Positions 1-7,434 of a stretch of DNA of 15,069 nucleotides are shown here, one piece after another. The stretch's first letter is position 1. Every line of letters starts with the position of its first letter. Made by a program: the position numbers and the translations under genes. The stretch is taken from assembly GCA_023413275.1 (NCBI GenBank), contig JAEZPX010000264.1, positions 1-15,069 of the forward strand, read 5' to 3'. A model generated the notes under the pieces. It was given only the letters and a program-made list of their open reading frames with translations, did no database searches and was not told the DNA's origin. This DNA is from Bacillota bacterium (GTDB lineage: Bacteria; Bacillota; Clostridia; Lachnospirales; Anaerotignaceae).

Positions 1-22
1 TTTGTACAAATAATGTCCTCCT
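1..22 (-). promoter_or_regulatory. Possible ribosome binding site and start of a divergent gene leaving the window
   Basis: Read on the minus strand, AGGAGG (complement of 17-22) lies 7 nt before a TTG codon (complement of 7-9), followed by TAC and AAA at the edge. This spacing would suit a start codon, so a gene reading leftwards may begin here. Only three codons are inside the window, so nothing can be said about the product. The edge also forms the 10-bp palindrome TTTGTACAAA (1-10), which offers another reading as an operator. Confidence 0.25.
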
Positions 23-32
23 GAAATAAACA

Positions 33-70
33 CTTGTATTTTAAAAAAAGTTATGTACAATGAATACAAG
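33..70. repeat. Inverted repeat CTTGTATT / AATACAAG upstream of the first symporter
   Basis: CTTGTATT (33-40) and AATACAAG (63-70) are perfect 8-bp inverted copies with a 22-nt gap. The related motif TGTACAA occurs at 3-9 and 54-60. All lie upstream of the likely -10 box at 107-112, a position that would suit an operator. No regulator family is recognised from the motif. Confidence 0.4.
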
Positions 71-106
71 GTCTGAAGTTCTTAATTAAATACTTATTAT
101 TCCATA

Positions 107-112
107 TATAAT
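107..112 (+). promoter_or_regulatory. Likely -10 box for the first symporter gene
   Basis: A perfect TATAAT at 107-112 lies about 95 nt before the start codon. No convincing -35 is present; the best is TTAATT at 82-87 with a long 19-nt spacer, so activation by a bound regulator is possible. The surrounding DNA is very AT-rich, which makes a chance match plausible. Confidence 0.4.
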
Positions 113-206
113 AGTTCGTTTTATGAATATTATAGATGTAATTTTAGAAATCAGACTTAAATGCACTTATTCATACATTATATTATTTTAGGGAGGAAAT
201 AAATTT

Positions 207-1586
207 ATGGAGGCAATTAACAGTTTTGTAGATGCAGTGAATGGTTTTGTCTGGGGGCCAGTTATGCTGGTTTTGCTATTTGGTACACACATTTTTTTGA
301 CAGTACGCACAAAATTTATACAGCGTTACACATTTAAAGCAATTAAGCTTTCTATCACGCCGGATACCGATGCGGAAGGGGATGTATCTGGTTTTGGTGC
401 CTTAACTACGGCATTGGCAGCAACAATCGGTACTGGTAATATTGTAGGTGTTGCAACAGCAGTAGCGTTGGGTGGCCCTGGTGCGATTATGTGGTGCTGG
501 CTAACAGGTTTGTTTGGGATTGCAACAAAATATGGAGAGGCATTGTTGGCAATTAAATACAGAGTCAAGGATAAAACCGGAGCTATGGTTGGTGGACCCA
601 TGTATGCCCTTGAAAGGGGACTTGGACAGAAATGGTTGGGTGTGATGTTTGCTATTTTTGCTGGTGTTGCCTGTTTCGGCATTGGAAATATGACACAAGC
701 AAACTCTATTTCAACCATGGTGATGAACAACTTTCACATTCCTCAATGGATTACAGGTATTGTTTTGACTATTGCCACGGCTTTGGTTATATTGGGAGGG
801 GTAAAGTCAATTGCAAAGTGTTGTGAAAAATTGGTTCCCTTGATGGCTGGGTTATACATAGTAGGTTGTGTAGTAATTTTAGTAATTAATGCACCTTATC
901 TTGGTTCGGCATTTAAGCTAATTGTAAGCAGTGCTTTTACACCAACGGCTGCAGGCGGCGGATTTGTAGGTGCAACGGTGATGATGGCAATTCGTTTTGG
1001 TATTGCCCGTGGTTTATTTACAAATGAATCAGGGCTAGGCTCCGCACCCATCGCTGCTGCGGCAGCAATGACAAAAAATCCTGTTCGTCAGGCATTAATT
1101 GCAATGTCAGCAGTGTTTTGGGACACAATTATTGTTTGCGCCTTGACAGGTTTGGTATTGGTAAGTTCTATATTAAAATCACCAGAAGGAATGGCAAATT
1201 TGGACGGTGGTGCTTTAACTTCGGCGGCATTTAATCATATCCCTGTGGTTGGACCAATTGTATTAACGATTGGTTTGGTGACATTTGCATGGTCTACTAT
1301 TTTAGGTTGGAGCTACTATGGTGAGAGAGCATGGGTTTACTTGGTGGGCACAAAATGCATTAAGCCTTTTCGTATTACTTGGGTTATTGTGTCATTTGTT
1401 GGCTGTATAATGTCCTTAAAGTTGGTTTGGAATATTGCAGATACTTTAAATGCTATGATGGCATTTCCAAACTTAATTGCTTTGTTAGGCTTGAGTGGCG
1501 TCATTGTATCAGAAACAAAGAAGTATTTGTGGAGTGAGAAGTTGGATGACTTGTCTAGAGACGAAATTCCATTATTAGATAGATAA
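207..1586 (+). CDS. Na+:alanine/glycine symporter, AGCS family (copy 1)
   Basis: This integral membrane protein probably imports alanine or glycine with Na+. It has 459 aa, the normal length for the family. The family signature region is at residues 89-104, starting GGPGAI, with W96-C97-W98 where W-M-W is usual. Other visible family blocks are GTGNIVG at about 76-82 and NESGLGSAPIA at 273-283. Hydrophobic segments run through the whole chain, with a polar C-terminal tail of about 20 residues. The ATG is preceded by GGGAGG at 191-196, a rather long 10-nt spacing. It is the near twin of the gene at 2271, about 83% identical by eye with no gaps. One notable change is Ala284 here against Asp284 there. 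A terminator follows directly, so this is probably a single-gene unit. Family assignment is very secure; the exact amino acid carried is inferred. Confidence 0.96.
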   Translation: MEAINSFVDAVNGFVWGPVMLVLLFGTHIFLTVRTKFIQRYTFKAIKLSITPDTDAEGDVSGFGALTTALAATIGTGNIVGVATAVALGGPGAIMWCWLTGLFGIATKYGEALLAIKYRVKDKTGAMVGGPMYALERGLGQKWLGVMFAIFAGVACFGIGNMTQANSISTMVMNNFHIPQWITGIVLTIATALVILGGVKSIAKCCEKLVPLMAGLYIVGCVVILVINAPYLGSAFKLIVSSAFTPTAAGGGFVGATVMMAIRFGIARGLFTNESGLGSAPIAAAAAMTKNPVRQALIAMSAVFWDTIIVCALTGLVLVSSILKSPEGMANLDGGALTSAAFNHIPVVGPIVLTIGLVTFAWSTILGWSYYGERAWVYLVGTKCIKPFRITWVIVSFVGCIMSLKLVWNIADTLNAMMAFPNLIALLGLSGVIVSETKKYLWSEKLDDLSRDEIPLLDR

Positions 1587-1602
1587 AAGAGGGTCTAAAA
1601 AA

Positions 1603-1627
1603 GCGGTGCAGATGCACCGTTTTTTTT
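1603..1627 (+). terminator. Rho-independent terminator of symporter copy 1
   Basis: CGGTGC (1604-1609) pairs with GCACCG (1614-1619) around the tetraloop AGAT. Eight T follow at 1620-1627, and A residues before the stem extend the pairing. It begins 17 nt after the stop codon and separates the two symporter genes into different transcripts. Confidence 0.9.
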
Positions 1628-1727
1628 ATGGCAATTTATAATTACTAGAGTATTGGAGAAAAGGTAGGGTGTATATAGTTTAAAAGAATCCTGAAAAAAA
1701 GAGGTGAAAATAACAATTCTTGTTGTG

Positions 1728-1764
1728 TTTGCATAGTTTTTTAATTGATAGAATACAAGCAAGA
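1728..1764 (+). promoter_or_regulatory. Repeated promoter-like element, copy A
   Basis: TTTGCA (1728-1733), 14 nt, then ATAGAATACAAGCAAGA (1748-1764). The same layout, with one mismatch in the 17-mer and the same gap, recurs at 2092-2128. The TTGCAT to AATACA distance is 17 nt, which fits a sigma-factor site. TGCATA also resembles the -35 of forespore sigma F/G promoters; that reading is only an inference. Confidence 0.4.
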
Positions 1765-2035
1765 AAAAAGCCAAAGTATAAAAAAGCTGTTAAGAACTTG
1801 TTAAAAAAAAGACGCCGTTGTCATATTTTAGTAGAATATGAAGCTAAATGAAGGTAAATGATAATAATTGAGGAATAGACGTATGTGCAAATTGTCTTAA
1901 AAATAAGTTTTTTAATTACTAAAATTAAAGTTAATTACAATCTTTTTGCAAAAATATAGACTTTAACAACTGTTTTTAATATATTTTACACAAATATTTT
2001 TTAAATTATGTTATTAAAATAAGAGCGAATGCATA

Positions 2036-2061
2036 GTTTTATAATGGAAAAATTATAAAAC
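2036..2061. repeat. Perfect 10-bp inverted repeat (possible operator)
   Basis: GTTTTATAAT (2036-2045) and ATTATAAAAC (2052-2061) are perfect inverted copies around GGAAAA. No T-tract follows, so it is not a typical terminator. Position between the two promoter-like elements and upstream of the second symporter suggests a protein binding site or a weak RNA hairpin. An all-AT core lowers its significance. Confidence 0.45.
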
Positions 2062-2091
2062 GTGATTTGAAGTCACAAAAATAGCTTGAAA

Positions 2092-2128
2092 TTTGCAGAA
2101 AAATCGGTAAAATAGGATACAAGCAAGA
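2092..2128 (+). promoter_or_regulatory. Repeated promoter-like element, copy B
   Basis: TTTGCA (2092-2097), 14 nt, then ATAGGATACAAGCAAGA (2112-2128). It matches copy A at 1728 with identical spacing. TTGCAG to GATACA is 17 nt. It lies about 145 nt before the second symporter start and may be its proximal promoter; the hexamers are far from the housekeeping consensus. Confidence 0.4.
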
Positions 2129-2270
2129 GGCTCTGGTCTGTCAACAAAGAGGCTGACAATGATAATCTATTAACAAAGTTAATGTGGGGTGAACAGTAAC
2201 AAAAGTATTTAGAAAAAATAGAGACTCTGGCGAACGCACTCATTCTTAATCTATTTTAGGGGGGAATAAC

Positions 2271-3650
2271 ATGGAAGCAATAAATAATTTTGTATCCACC
2301 ATCAATGGCTTCGTTTGGGGCCCTGTTATGCTGATTCTATTGTTCGGCACACACGTTTTTTTAACGATTAGAACAAAATTTGTACAGAGACACATTGGCT
2401 TAGCAATCAAACTTTCTGTAACACCTGATAATGAGGCTGAAGGTGATGTATCTGGTTTTGGCGCTTTGGCAACTGCATTGGCAGCAACAATTGGTACTGG
2501 TAATATTGTTGGTGTTGCAACAGCTGTAGCTTTAGGCGGTCCTGGTGCAATTTTGTGGTGCTGGTTGACTGGTCTTTTCGGTATTGCAACAAAATACGGC
2601 GAGGCTTTGTTGGCAATTAAATATAGAGTAAAAGACAAAACAGGCTCTATGGTGGGCGGACCTATGTATGCGTTAGAAAGAGGTCTGGGACAAAAATGGT
2701 TAGGCGTTTTATTTGCTATATTTGCAGGCGTTGCTTGCTTTGGTATTGGTAATATGACGCAGGCTAACTCAATTGCAACAATGGTTGAAGCAAACTTTCA
2801 TATTCCCACATGGATTACAGGCATTGTTTTAACAATTGCAACAGCCTTAGTTATTTTGGGCGGCATTAATTCCATCGCAAAGACTTGCGAAAAGCTGGTT
2901 CCTTTTATGGCTGGTTTTTATATCTTAGGTTGTATTATCATTCTTATCATTAATGCACCTTACATAGGCGCTGCGTTTAAGACAATCGTAGTTAGCGCCT
3001 TTACACCAACAGCAGCTGGCGGCGGTTTTGTTGGTGCAACAGTAATGATGGCAATTCGTTTTGGTATTGCCCGTGGTTTGTTTACAAACGAATCCGGTTT
3101 GGGTTCTGCACCTATTGCTGACGCTGCTGCTATGACAAGAAACCCTGTACGTCAGGCTTTGATTTCTAGCTCTGGTGTTTTCTGGGATACAATCGTTGTT
3201 TGCGCATTAACAGGACTTGTTTTGGTAACTTCTATTTTGAAGAACCCAGATGCAATGGCTGGTTTGAACGGTGGTATGCTGACAACAGCAGCTTTTGATA
3301 CAATCCCTACAGTTGGACCTATCGTACTTACAGTTGGTTTGATTACATTTGCGTGGTCTACCATTTTGGGCTGGAGCTACTATGGTGAAAGATCATGGGT
3401 TTATCTGGTTGGTACTAAGGCTATTAAACCTTTCCGTATTGCATGGGTAATCGTTGTATTTATAGGCTGTGTTACAGCACTTGATCTTGTTTGGAATATT
3501 GCGGATACATTGAATGCGATGATGGCATTCCCTAACTTGGTTGCTTTACTTGGACTAAGCGGCGTTATTGTTTCTGAGACAAAGAAATATCTTTGGGATG
3601 ACAATATGGAAGGCTGGTCAACAGACGAAATTCCTACAGTTAACAAATAA
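2271..3650 (+). CDS. Na+:alanine/glycine symporter, AGCS family (copy 2)
   Basis: This is the second AGCS symporter, also 459 aa, and aligns to copy 1 end to end with about 77 differences by eye. The signature region at 89-104 again has W-C-W. The GTGNIVG and NESGLGSAPIA blocks are unchanged. Differences concentrate at the N-terminal residues 6-55, in a loop at about 323-345, and in the last 17 residues. In the core, Asp284 replaces Ala284 of copy 1, right after the SAPIA motif, and could alter substrate preference or cation coupling. The ATG follows the G-rich ribosome site GGGGGG at 2259-2264 with 6 nt spacing, closer to optimal than in copy 1. It has its own long upstream region and terminator, so it is likely regulated separately from copy 1. 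Substrate remains inferred. Confidence 0.96.
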   Translation: MEAINNFVSTINGFVWGPVMLILLFGTHVFLTIRTKFVQRHIGLAIKLSVTPDNEAEGDVSGFGALATALAATIGTGNIVGVATAVALGGPGAILWCWLTGLFGIATKYGEALLAIKYRVKDKTGSMVGGPMYALERGLGQKWLGVLFAIFAGVACFGIGNMTQANSIATMVEANFHIPTWITGIVLTIATALVILGGINSIAKTCEKLVPFMAGFYILGCIIILIINAPYIGAAFKTIVVSAFTPTAAGGGFVGATVMMAIRFGIARGLFTNESGLGSAPIADAAAMTRNPVRQALISSSGVFWDTIVVCALTGLVLVTSILKNPDAMAGLNGGMLTTAAFDTIPTVGPIVLTVGLITFAWSTILGWSYYGERSWVYLVGTKAIKPFRIAWVIVVFIGCVTALDLVWNIADTLNAMMAFPNLVALLGLSGVIVSETKKYLWDDNMEGWSTDEIPTVNK

Positions 3651-3674
3651 TTTTGTGTAATATAACCCCACGAC

Positions 3675-3703
3675 AAAAGGACGGCATTTGATGCCGTCTT
3701 TTT
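3675..3703 (+). terminator. Rho-independent terminator of symporter copy 2
   Basis: GACGGCAT (3680-3687) pairs with ATGCCGTC (3691-3698) around TTG. The stem is flanked by AAAA before and TTTTT after. It begins 25 nt after the stop codon. The reverse strand lacks a good T-tract, so it acts mainly on rightward transcripts. Confidence 0.92.
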
Positions 3704-3727
3704 GTTTGTAAAATTCTGATATAGCGC

Positions 3728-3757
3728 AAAAAAAACCACGATGTAAAATCGTGGTTT
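3728..3757 (-). terminator. Terminator of tRNA-Arg
   Basis: On the minus strand, a 10-bp stem AAACCACGAT/ATCGTGGTTT (3748-3757 and 3733-3742) with a 5-nt loop is followed by a run of T (A-run 3728-3735 on the plus strand). It begins a few bases after the tRNA 3' end, so the tRNA is a single-gene transcript. Confidence 0.92.
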
Positions 3758-3761
3758 GAAG

Positions 3762-3835
<74 letters not shown>

Positions 3836-3857
3836 ATATCTTTTTGGAACATTACAT

Positions 3858-3886
3858 ATGATAATAGATTCGGACAATTTTGTCAA
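3858..3886 (-). promoter_or_regulatory. Housekeeping promoter of tRNA-Arg
   Basis: On the minus strand, a perfect -35 TTGACA (complement of 3881-3886) is followed after 17 nt by -10 TATCAT (complement of 3858-3863). It lies 22 nt upstream of the mature tRNA 5' end. This is the strongest promoter in the window by consensus. Confidence 0.85.
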
Positions 3887-3932
3887 GAGATATTTTGTAT
3901 ATTTGTAAAAAAACTGGAATTGTTTATGAAAT

Positions 3933-3962
3933 AATTCAGTCGAAGCTTACTCCGACTGAATT
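3933..3962 (-). terminator. Long hairpin after the glycosyltransferase, probable terminator
   Basis: AATTCAGTCG (3933-3942) and CGACTGAATT (3953-3962) form a 10-bp stem that extends inward by three pairs to a TAAG tetraloop. It starts 12 nt after the glycosyltransferase stop codon. The following minus-strand sequence ATTTCAT is only a weak T-tract, so termination may be incomplete. Some read-through towards the tRNA-Arg promoter is possible. Confidence 0.65.
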
Positions 3963-3974
3963 AATAAGATGACA

Positions 3975-5288
3975 TCATTTATGTTTATTGATATAAGGCA
4001 AAATTTTTGCAAGCTGTTTTGTATAGGAAAATCTGTTTTCCACTAGTTTGCGCGGGAATTTAGTGATTTTTTTTGCTGCCCTTGCCCCAATAACCAAAGG
4101 AATTGCAGGAGGGGACACCTTTTCCGGCCTATTGCCGCTTTGCAGAATGTTTTCATAAAGGTTTTCCACGCAGGAGCAGAAGTTTTCAGCGGAAAGGTTT
4201 TTCATGGTTTCCATGCCTGCTTCTGAAAGATTGTTGTGCAAGACATTGTCGGTTAGTACCTGATAAAGTAAGTCAGGTAAAGTTTCTGCATCTTCAAATA
4301 ATAGACCTGTTTTGTTATGGCTGATGATGTCTTGAATACAAGGGTCATTTTTCGCCACAACAGGGACACCAGCCGCCATTGCTTCGGCAAAGGTAAGACC
4401 TTGTGTTTCTGATACAGATGCACTGCAAAAAACGTTTCCTAGCTGATAGTATCTGCCGATTTCAGTCCAAGGTTTTCCTCCGGTAAAAATAAGATGGTCG
4501 TCAATACCTAAATTTTTCGCCAGAACCTCCAAATTCTCTTTTTCGGGACCTTCACCTACAATGACCATTTTTGCATTGGGTAGTTTTTCCAAAAGCTTAG
4601 GTATGGCGCTTAATACCACGTCAATGCTTTTTTCCTTTGCCACACGTCCAATAGAAAGAACAACGGGGGTATCTGCCTCTAATCCCAAAGAGTGGCGCAG
4701 GGCAAGGATATCTTCAGGGGAATAATTCTCTTTACGAAAATGAGCTGTGTCTATTCCTGTGGGGATAATTGAGATTGGTGTGGTTACCCCATAGCTGAGA
4801 AGAAGATCCTCAGTTTTTTTTGTTGGAGCAATCACATCTGTAGTTGTATTACAAAAAAATTTGCTATACTCTCTAGCCATCTCCTGAGTGATAATGTGAC
4901 CCCCTGCAATGTAGTGCACATAGTCTTCATACATTGTATGATATGTGTGCACCAAAGGAATACCTTGCGTGGTTGAAATATATTTGCCTAGAAAGCCTAA
5001 AGAAAATTCAGTTTGGGTATGAATGATGTCCAAATTCATAGCATGAATTTTTTTAGAAAGATGGGGCGGGCATAGCAAGCCTGCTCGAAAATTCCTCAAA
5101 AACAAAAATGGCATGCTGGGAATTCTATATACATTTGGTTCATCTATTTCTGGTGTGCGTGGATCCCATGGGGTGAAAATGTAAACATTGTGCCCCTTTT
5201 TCTCCAGTCCATGAGCCAATGTGCGTATGGATGTGGCGACACCATTGAGTTGGGGATAATACGTATCTGAAAATATGCCTATATTCAT
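3975..5288 (-). CDS. GT4 glycosyltransferase, probable diacylglycerol glucosyltransferase
   Basis: This 437-aa GT-B enzyme probably transfers glucose from UDP-glucose to diacylglycerol at the inner face of the membrane, making glycolipid or the lipoteichoic acid anchor. The N-terminal acceptor domain starts MNIGIFSDTYYPQLNG. It carries HTQTEF (90-95) and HTYHTMYEDYVHY (114-126), blocks typical of LafA/alpha-monoglucosyldiacylglycerol synthase relatives. The C-terminal donor domain shows GRVAKEKS (214-221) and the EX7E motif E294/E302. The C-terminus (about 400-437) is rich in Lys/Arg, consistent with membrane surface binding. I chose the ATG at 5286-5288 because TAAGGAG lies just upstream on the minus strand; an ATG 21 nt earlier has no ribosome site. 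The exact acceptor (diacylglycerol, glycolipid or phosphatidylinositol) is uncertain. Confidence 0.9.
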   Translation of the reverse strand: MNIGIFSDTYYPQLNGVATSIRTLAHGLEKKGHNVYIFTPWDPRTPEIDEPNVYRIPSMPFLFLRNFRAGLLCPPHLSKKIHAMNLDIIHTQTEFSLGFLGKYISTTQGIPLVHTYHTMYEDYVHYIAGGHIITQEMAREYSKFFCNTTTDVIAPTKKTEDLLLSYGVTTPISIIPTGIDTAHFRKENYSPEDILALRHSLGLEADTPVVLSIGRVAKEKSIDVVLSAIPKLLEKLPNAKMVIVGEGPEKENLEVLAKNLGIDDHLIFTGGKPWTEIGRYYQLGNVFCSASVSETQGLTFAEAMAAGVPVVAKNDPCIQDIISHNKTGLLFEDAETLPDLLYQVLTDNVLHNNLSEAGMETMKNLSAENFCSCVENLYENILQSGNRPEKVSPPAIPLVIGARAAKKITKFPRKLVENRFSYTKQLAKILPYINKHK

Positions 5289-5421
5289 AAAAATGCTCCT
5301 TAACTCCATAATAATAAATCATGTCCTTGTTGAAAGTTTAATACACTTCTAATTTTTTTACAACTAAGAAATATTTATGAAATTGTGAAGAATTTATTAA
5401 CCTGCTCTGTTTATCGTTTTA

Positions 5422-5430
5422 TGATATACT
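5422..5430 (+). promoter_or_regulatory. Extended -10 promoter of the helicase gene
   Basis: TGATATACT (5422-5430) is an extended -10 (TGn plus TATACT, 5 of 6 to consensus), 28 nt before the start codon. There is no good -35 at 17 nt, which extended -10 promoters tolerate. It sits in the 170-nt divergent spacer shared with the glycosyltransferase. Confidence 0.55.
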
Positions 5431-5458
5431 GTAGAGTGTATAGAATGGAGCGTAAAAT

Positions 5459-7312
5459 ATGAGTAAATTACTAAACGAAAATCAAAGAATTGCAGTGAAT
5501 CATGGAGAGGGACCTATGTTGGTTCTGGCTGGGCCGGGCAGTGGGAAGACTACGGTGATACTATGCAGACTAAGGCGGTTTTTGTCGGAAAATAAAAACA
5601 AAGGAATCCTTGTTGTGACCTTCACAAAGGCGGCTGCAACGGAAATGAAGGAACGATTTGGAGAGCGGGGAAGTGAAAGAATTTTATTTTCTACATTCCA
5701 CAGTCTCTTTTTTCGTATTTTGCGACGTACTTATGGATATACCTCAGAAAAGATTATTGGGGAAGAAGAAAAATTCAAGGTTTTGCAGGGGATTCTATCG
5801 GAAAAAAATTGGAGTTTAAATGACCCGGATGAGTTCATCTCCCAATTTATGATGCAAGCCTCTTTTATGGGCAACGAACTGCTTACGCCTATGGAGTTTA
5901 TTCCAGAAGGAATGGAGCGGGATATGTTTCGTCAAATGCATCGAGCTTACGAGAGCTATAAGGAGCGGCATGGAAAGCTTGATTTCGATGATATGCTGAT
6001 ACAATGCTACGAACTGCTTATGGAAGATCAAAAAACGTTGGCTTTTTGGCAAGAGAAGTTCCCATATATTATGGTAGATGAATTTCAGGATATTAATAGG
6101 GTGCAATATGAATGTTTACGTTTATTGGCGGCACCAAGAAATAATCTGTTTGTGGTGGGGGATGATGACCAGAGCATTTATGGTTTTCGTGGCTCTCGCC
6201 CTGACTTTCTTCTGGAATTTGAAAGACAATATCCTGAGAGCCAGAATGTGGTTTTAGACATAAACTATCGCTCTACCGACCGCATTCTCTCTTTGGCAGG
6301 TAAAGTGATTGATGTAAATGAACGACGCTTTGGTAAGGAATTAAAGGGTGCAAATGGAAAAGGGGAAAAGGTTTCTTTTTTTCTGGCTGAGGATACTACT
6401 GCGGAAGCAGAAAAGGTTGCTGAGAAAATAAGCACATTATTGGAAGAAGATATTGCCTTGAATGAGATTGCTGTTATCTATCGAACCAATCTACAAGGAG
6501 GCGCCTTCGCTCGAGCGTTGTATCGTCGGGGGATTCCCTATGTGCTTCGGGATAGCGGCGGGAACATCTATGACCATTGGATTGCCAAGGATATACTTGC
6601 TTATCTGACCCTTGGCGAGAGCGAAGATGCAGATAGCGCATTACGACGCATTATAAATAAACCAAAACGTTACATAAGCAAAGAAATGCTGGGGGAAGCA
6701 GAGAAAATGCCATATACCTTACTCAGAAGTTTTTTTGTCTGTCCTTCTTTAAAAAAATGGCAGGAGGAGAGCCTTGAGAATTTACAGAGAGATTTGATAC
6801 AAATAGGAAAAAGGAGCCCTTATGATGGTATAAACTATATTCGCCGTGTAATCGGTTATGATGAATATTTGGAGGAATATGCAGCTTTTCGTAAATCCAG
6901 CGGAAGGGCATTTATAGAAATTGCAGATGAAATAACGGAAATTGCGAAAAAAACAATGGATGTTCAAGAATTTCGCAGAAACCTAGAGGAAATGAGCCGT
7001 CAAATACAGGAACAAGTGCAAGAAAAAAACGTCATAAATAAAGGGGTCACCCTATCCACCATGCATGGTGCCAAGGGCTTAGAGTTCTATGCAGTTTTTT
7101 TACCTTCACTGACGGAGGGGATCGTGCCCCATGAGCGTGCCATGGAAGGCATGGAGGAAGAACGGCGTTTGTTTTATGTAGCATTGACTAGAACAAAGGA
7201 AAAGCTATGCTTATCTGCCACCAGAAATCGCTACGGCAAGGAAACAAAGCCATCCAGATTTTTGAAAGAGATGGGTTTGGATGTGGACGAGCTATATATA
7301 AAGAAACCTTAA
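5459..7312 (+). CDS. UvrD/PcrA-like superfamily 1 DNA helicase, compact
   Basis: This is an ATP-dependent 3'-5' DNA helicase probably acting in repair or recombination. The motifs appear in order: Q motif around NENQRIAV (6-13), Walker A AGPGSGKT with K30, Ia TFTKAAATEM, motif II VDEFQD with D207/E208, motif III GDDDQSIYGFRG (234-245), motif IV NYRST, motif V TMHGAKGLEF (534-543), and motif VI RRLFYVALTRTK with R578. All catalytic residues are present. At 617 aa it is about 100 residues shorter than typical PcrA. The protein ends soon after motif VI, so the C-terminal tail that binds RNA polymerase in PcrA is absent. The ATG has GGAG at 5447-5450 with 8-nt spacing. It may be an accessory paralogue rather than the main PcrA of the cell. 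It is transcribed alone, since an extended -10 promoter lies before the next gene. Confidence 0.94.
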   Translation: MSKLLNENQRIAVNHGEGPMLVLAGPGSGKTTVILCRLRRFLSENKNKGILVVTFTKAAATEMKERFGERGSERILFSTFHSLFFRILRRTYGYTSEKIIGEEEKFKVLQGILSEKNWSLNDPDEFISQFMMQASFMGNELLTPMEFIPEGMERDMFRQMHRAYESYKERHGKLDFDDMLIQCYELLMEDQKTLAFWQEKFPYIMVDEFQDINRVQYECLRLLAAPRNNLFVVGDDDQSIYGFRGSRPDFLLEFERQYPESQNVVLDINYRSTDRILSLAGKVIDVNERRFGKELKGANGKGEKVSFFLAEDTTAEAEKVAEKISTLLEEDIALNEIAVIYRTNLQGGAFARALYRRGIPYVLRDSGGNIYDHWIAKDILAYLTLGESEDADSALRRIINKPKRYISKEMLGEAEKMPYTLLRSFFVCPSLKKWQEESLENLQRDLIQIGKRSPYDGINYIRRVIGYDEYLEEYAAFRKSSGRAFIEIADEITEIAKKTMDVQEFRRNLEEMSRQIQEQVQEKNVINKGVTLSTMHGAKGLEFYAVFLPSLTEGIVPHERAMEGMEEERRLFYVALTRTKEKLCLSATRNRYGKETKPSRFLKEMGLDVDELYIKKP

Positions 7313-7325
7313 TAAATCGTAAGGA

Positions 7326-7339
7326 AATGTTAAAACATT
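7326..7339. repeat. AT-rich inverted repeat over the -35 region of the envelope operon
   Basis: AATGTT (7326-7331) and AACATT (7334-7339) flank AA. It ends 16 nt before the TATAAT at 7356, covering where a -35 would be, so it could be an operator. Read as RNA it could be a weak terminator for the helicase, with TTTTT at 7345-7349, but the stem has only 6 pairs. Confidence 0.35.
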
Positions 7340-7352
7340 ACATCTTTTTGAT

Positions 7353-7361
7353 TGTTATAAT
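7353..7361 (+). promoter_or_regulatory. Extended -10 promoter of the envelope/ABC operon
   Basis: TGTTATAAT (7353-7361) combines TGn with a perfect TATAAT. It predicts a leader of about 205 nt before the ATG at 7575. No -35 consensus is visible, and the spot is occupied by the AATGTT/AACATT repeat. Confidence 0.6.
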
Positions 7362-7434
7362 AGTATCTAGTTGAAATCGCATCGAGGAATTTTATTTTTT
7401 GTAAGGTTTTTTGCCGTCAAAATAGGAAGGACAG

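Larger units (their letters stand above)
1628..2207. other. Long AT-rich spacer between the symporter copies, no gene seen
   Basis: I find no credible coding region, tRNA or known riboswitch here. The spacer contains a repeated promoter-like element (1728-1764 and 2092-2128), an 11-mer TGCATAGTTTT at 1730-1740 and 2030-2040, a hairpin CATATT/AATATG at 1822-1840, a perfect 10-bp inverted repeat at 2036-2061, and a short stem TGTCA/TGACA at 2139-2158. It probably holds the control region of the second symporter gene. Confidence 0.6.

Noticed and set aside
326..730. Minus-strand open frame inside symporter copy 1, with a similar one at 2246-2638 inside copy 2
   Set aside because: Their similarity to each other only reflects the duplicated symporter genes on the other strand. 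There is no ribosome site, and the predicted peptides are low in normal protein character.
2100..2270. Glycine riboswitch before symporter copy 2
   Set aside because: ACTCTGG at about 2224 and AGAGGCT repeats hinted at it, and glycine riboswitches do control some AGCS genes. The conserved core with CTCAGGCAAAAGGAC is absent, so I do not call it.
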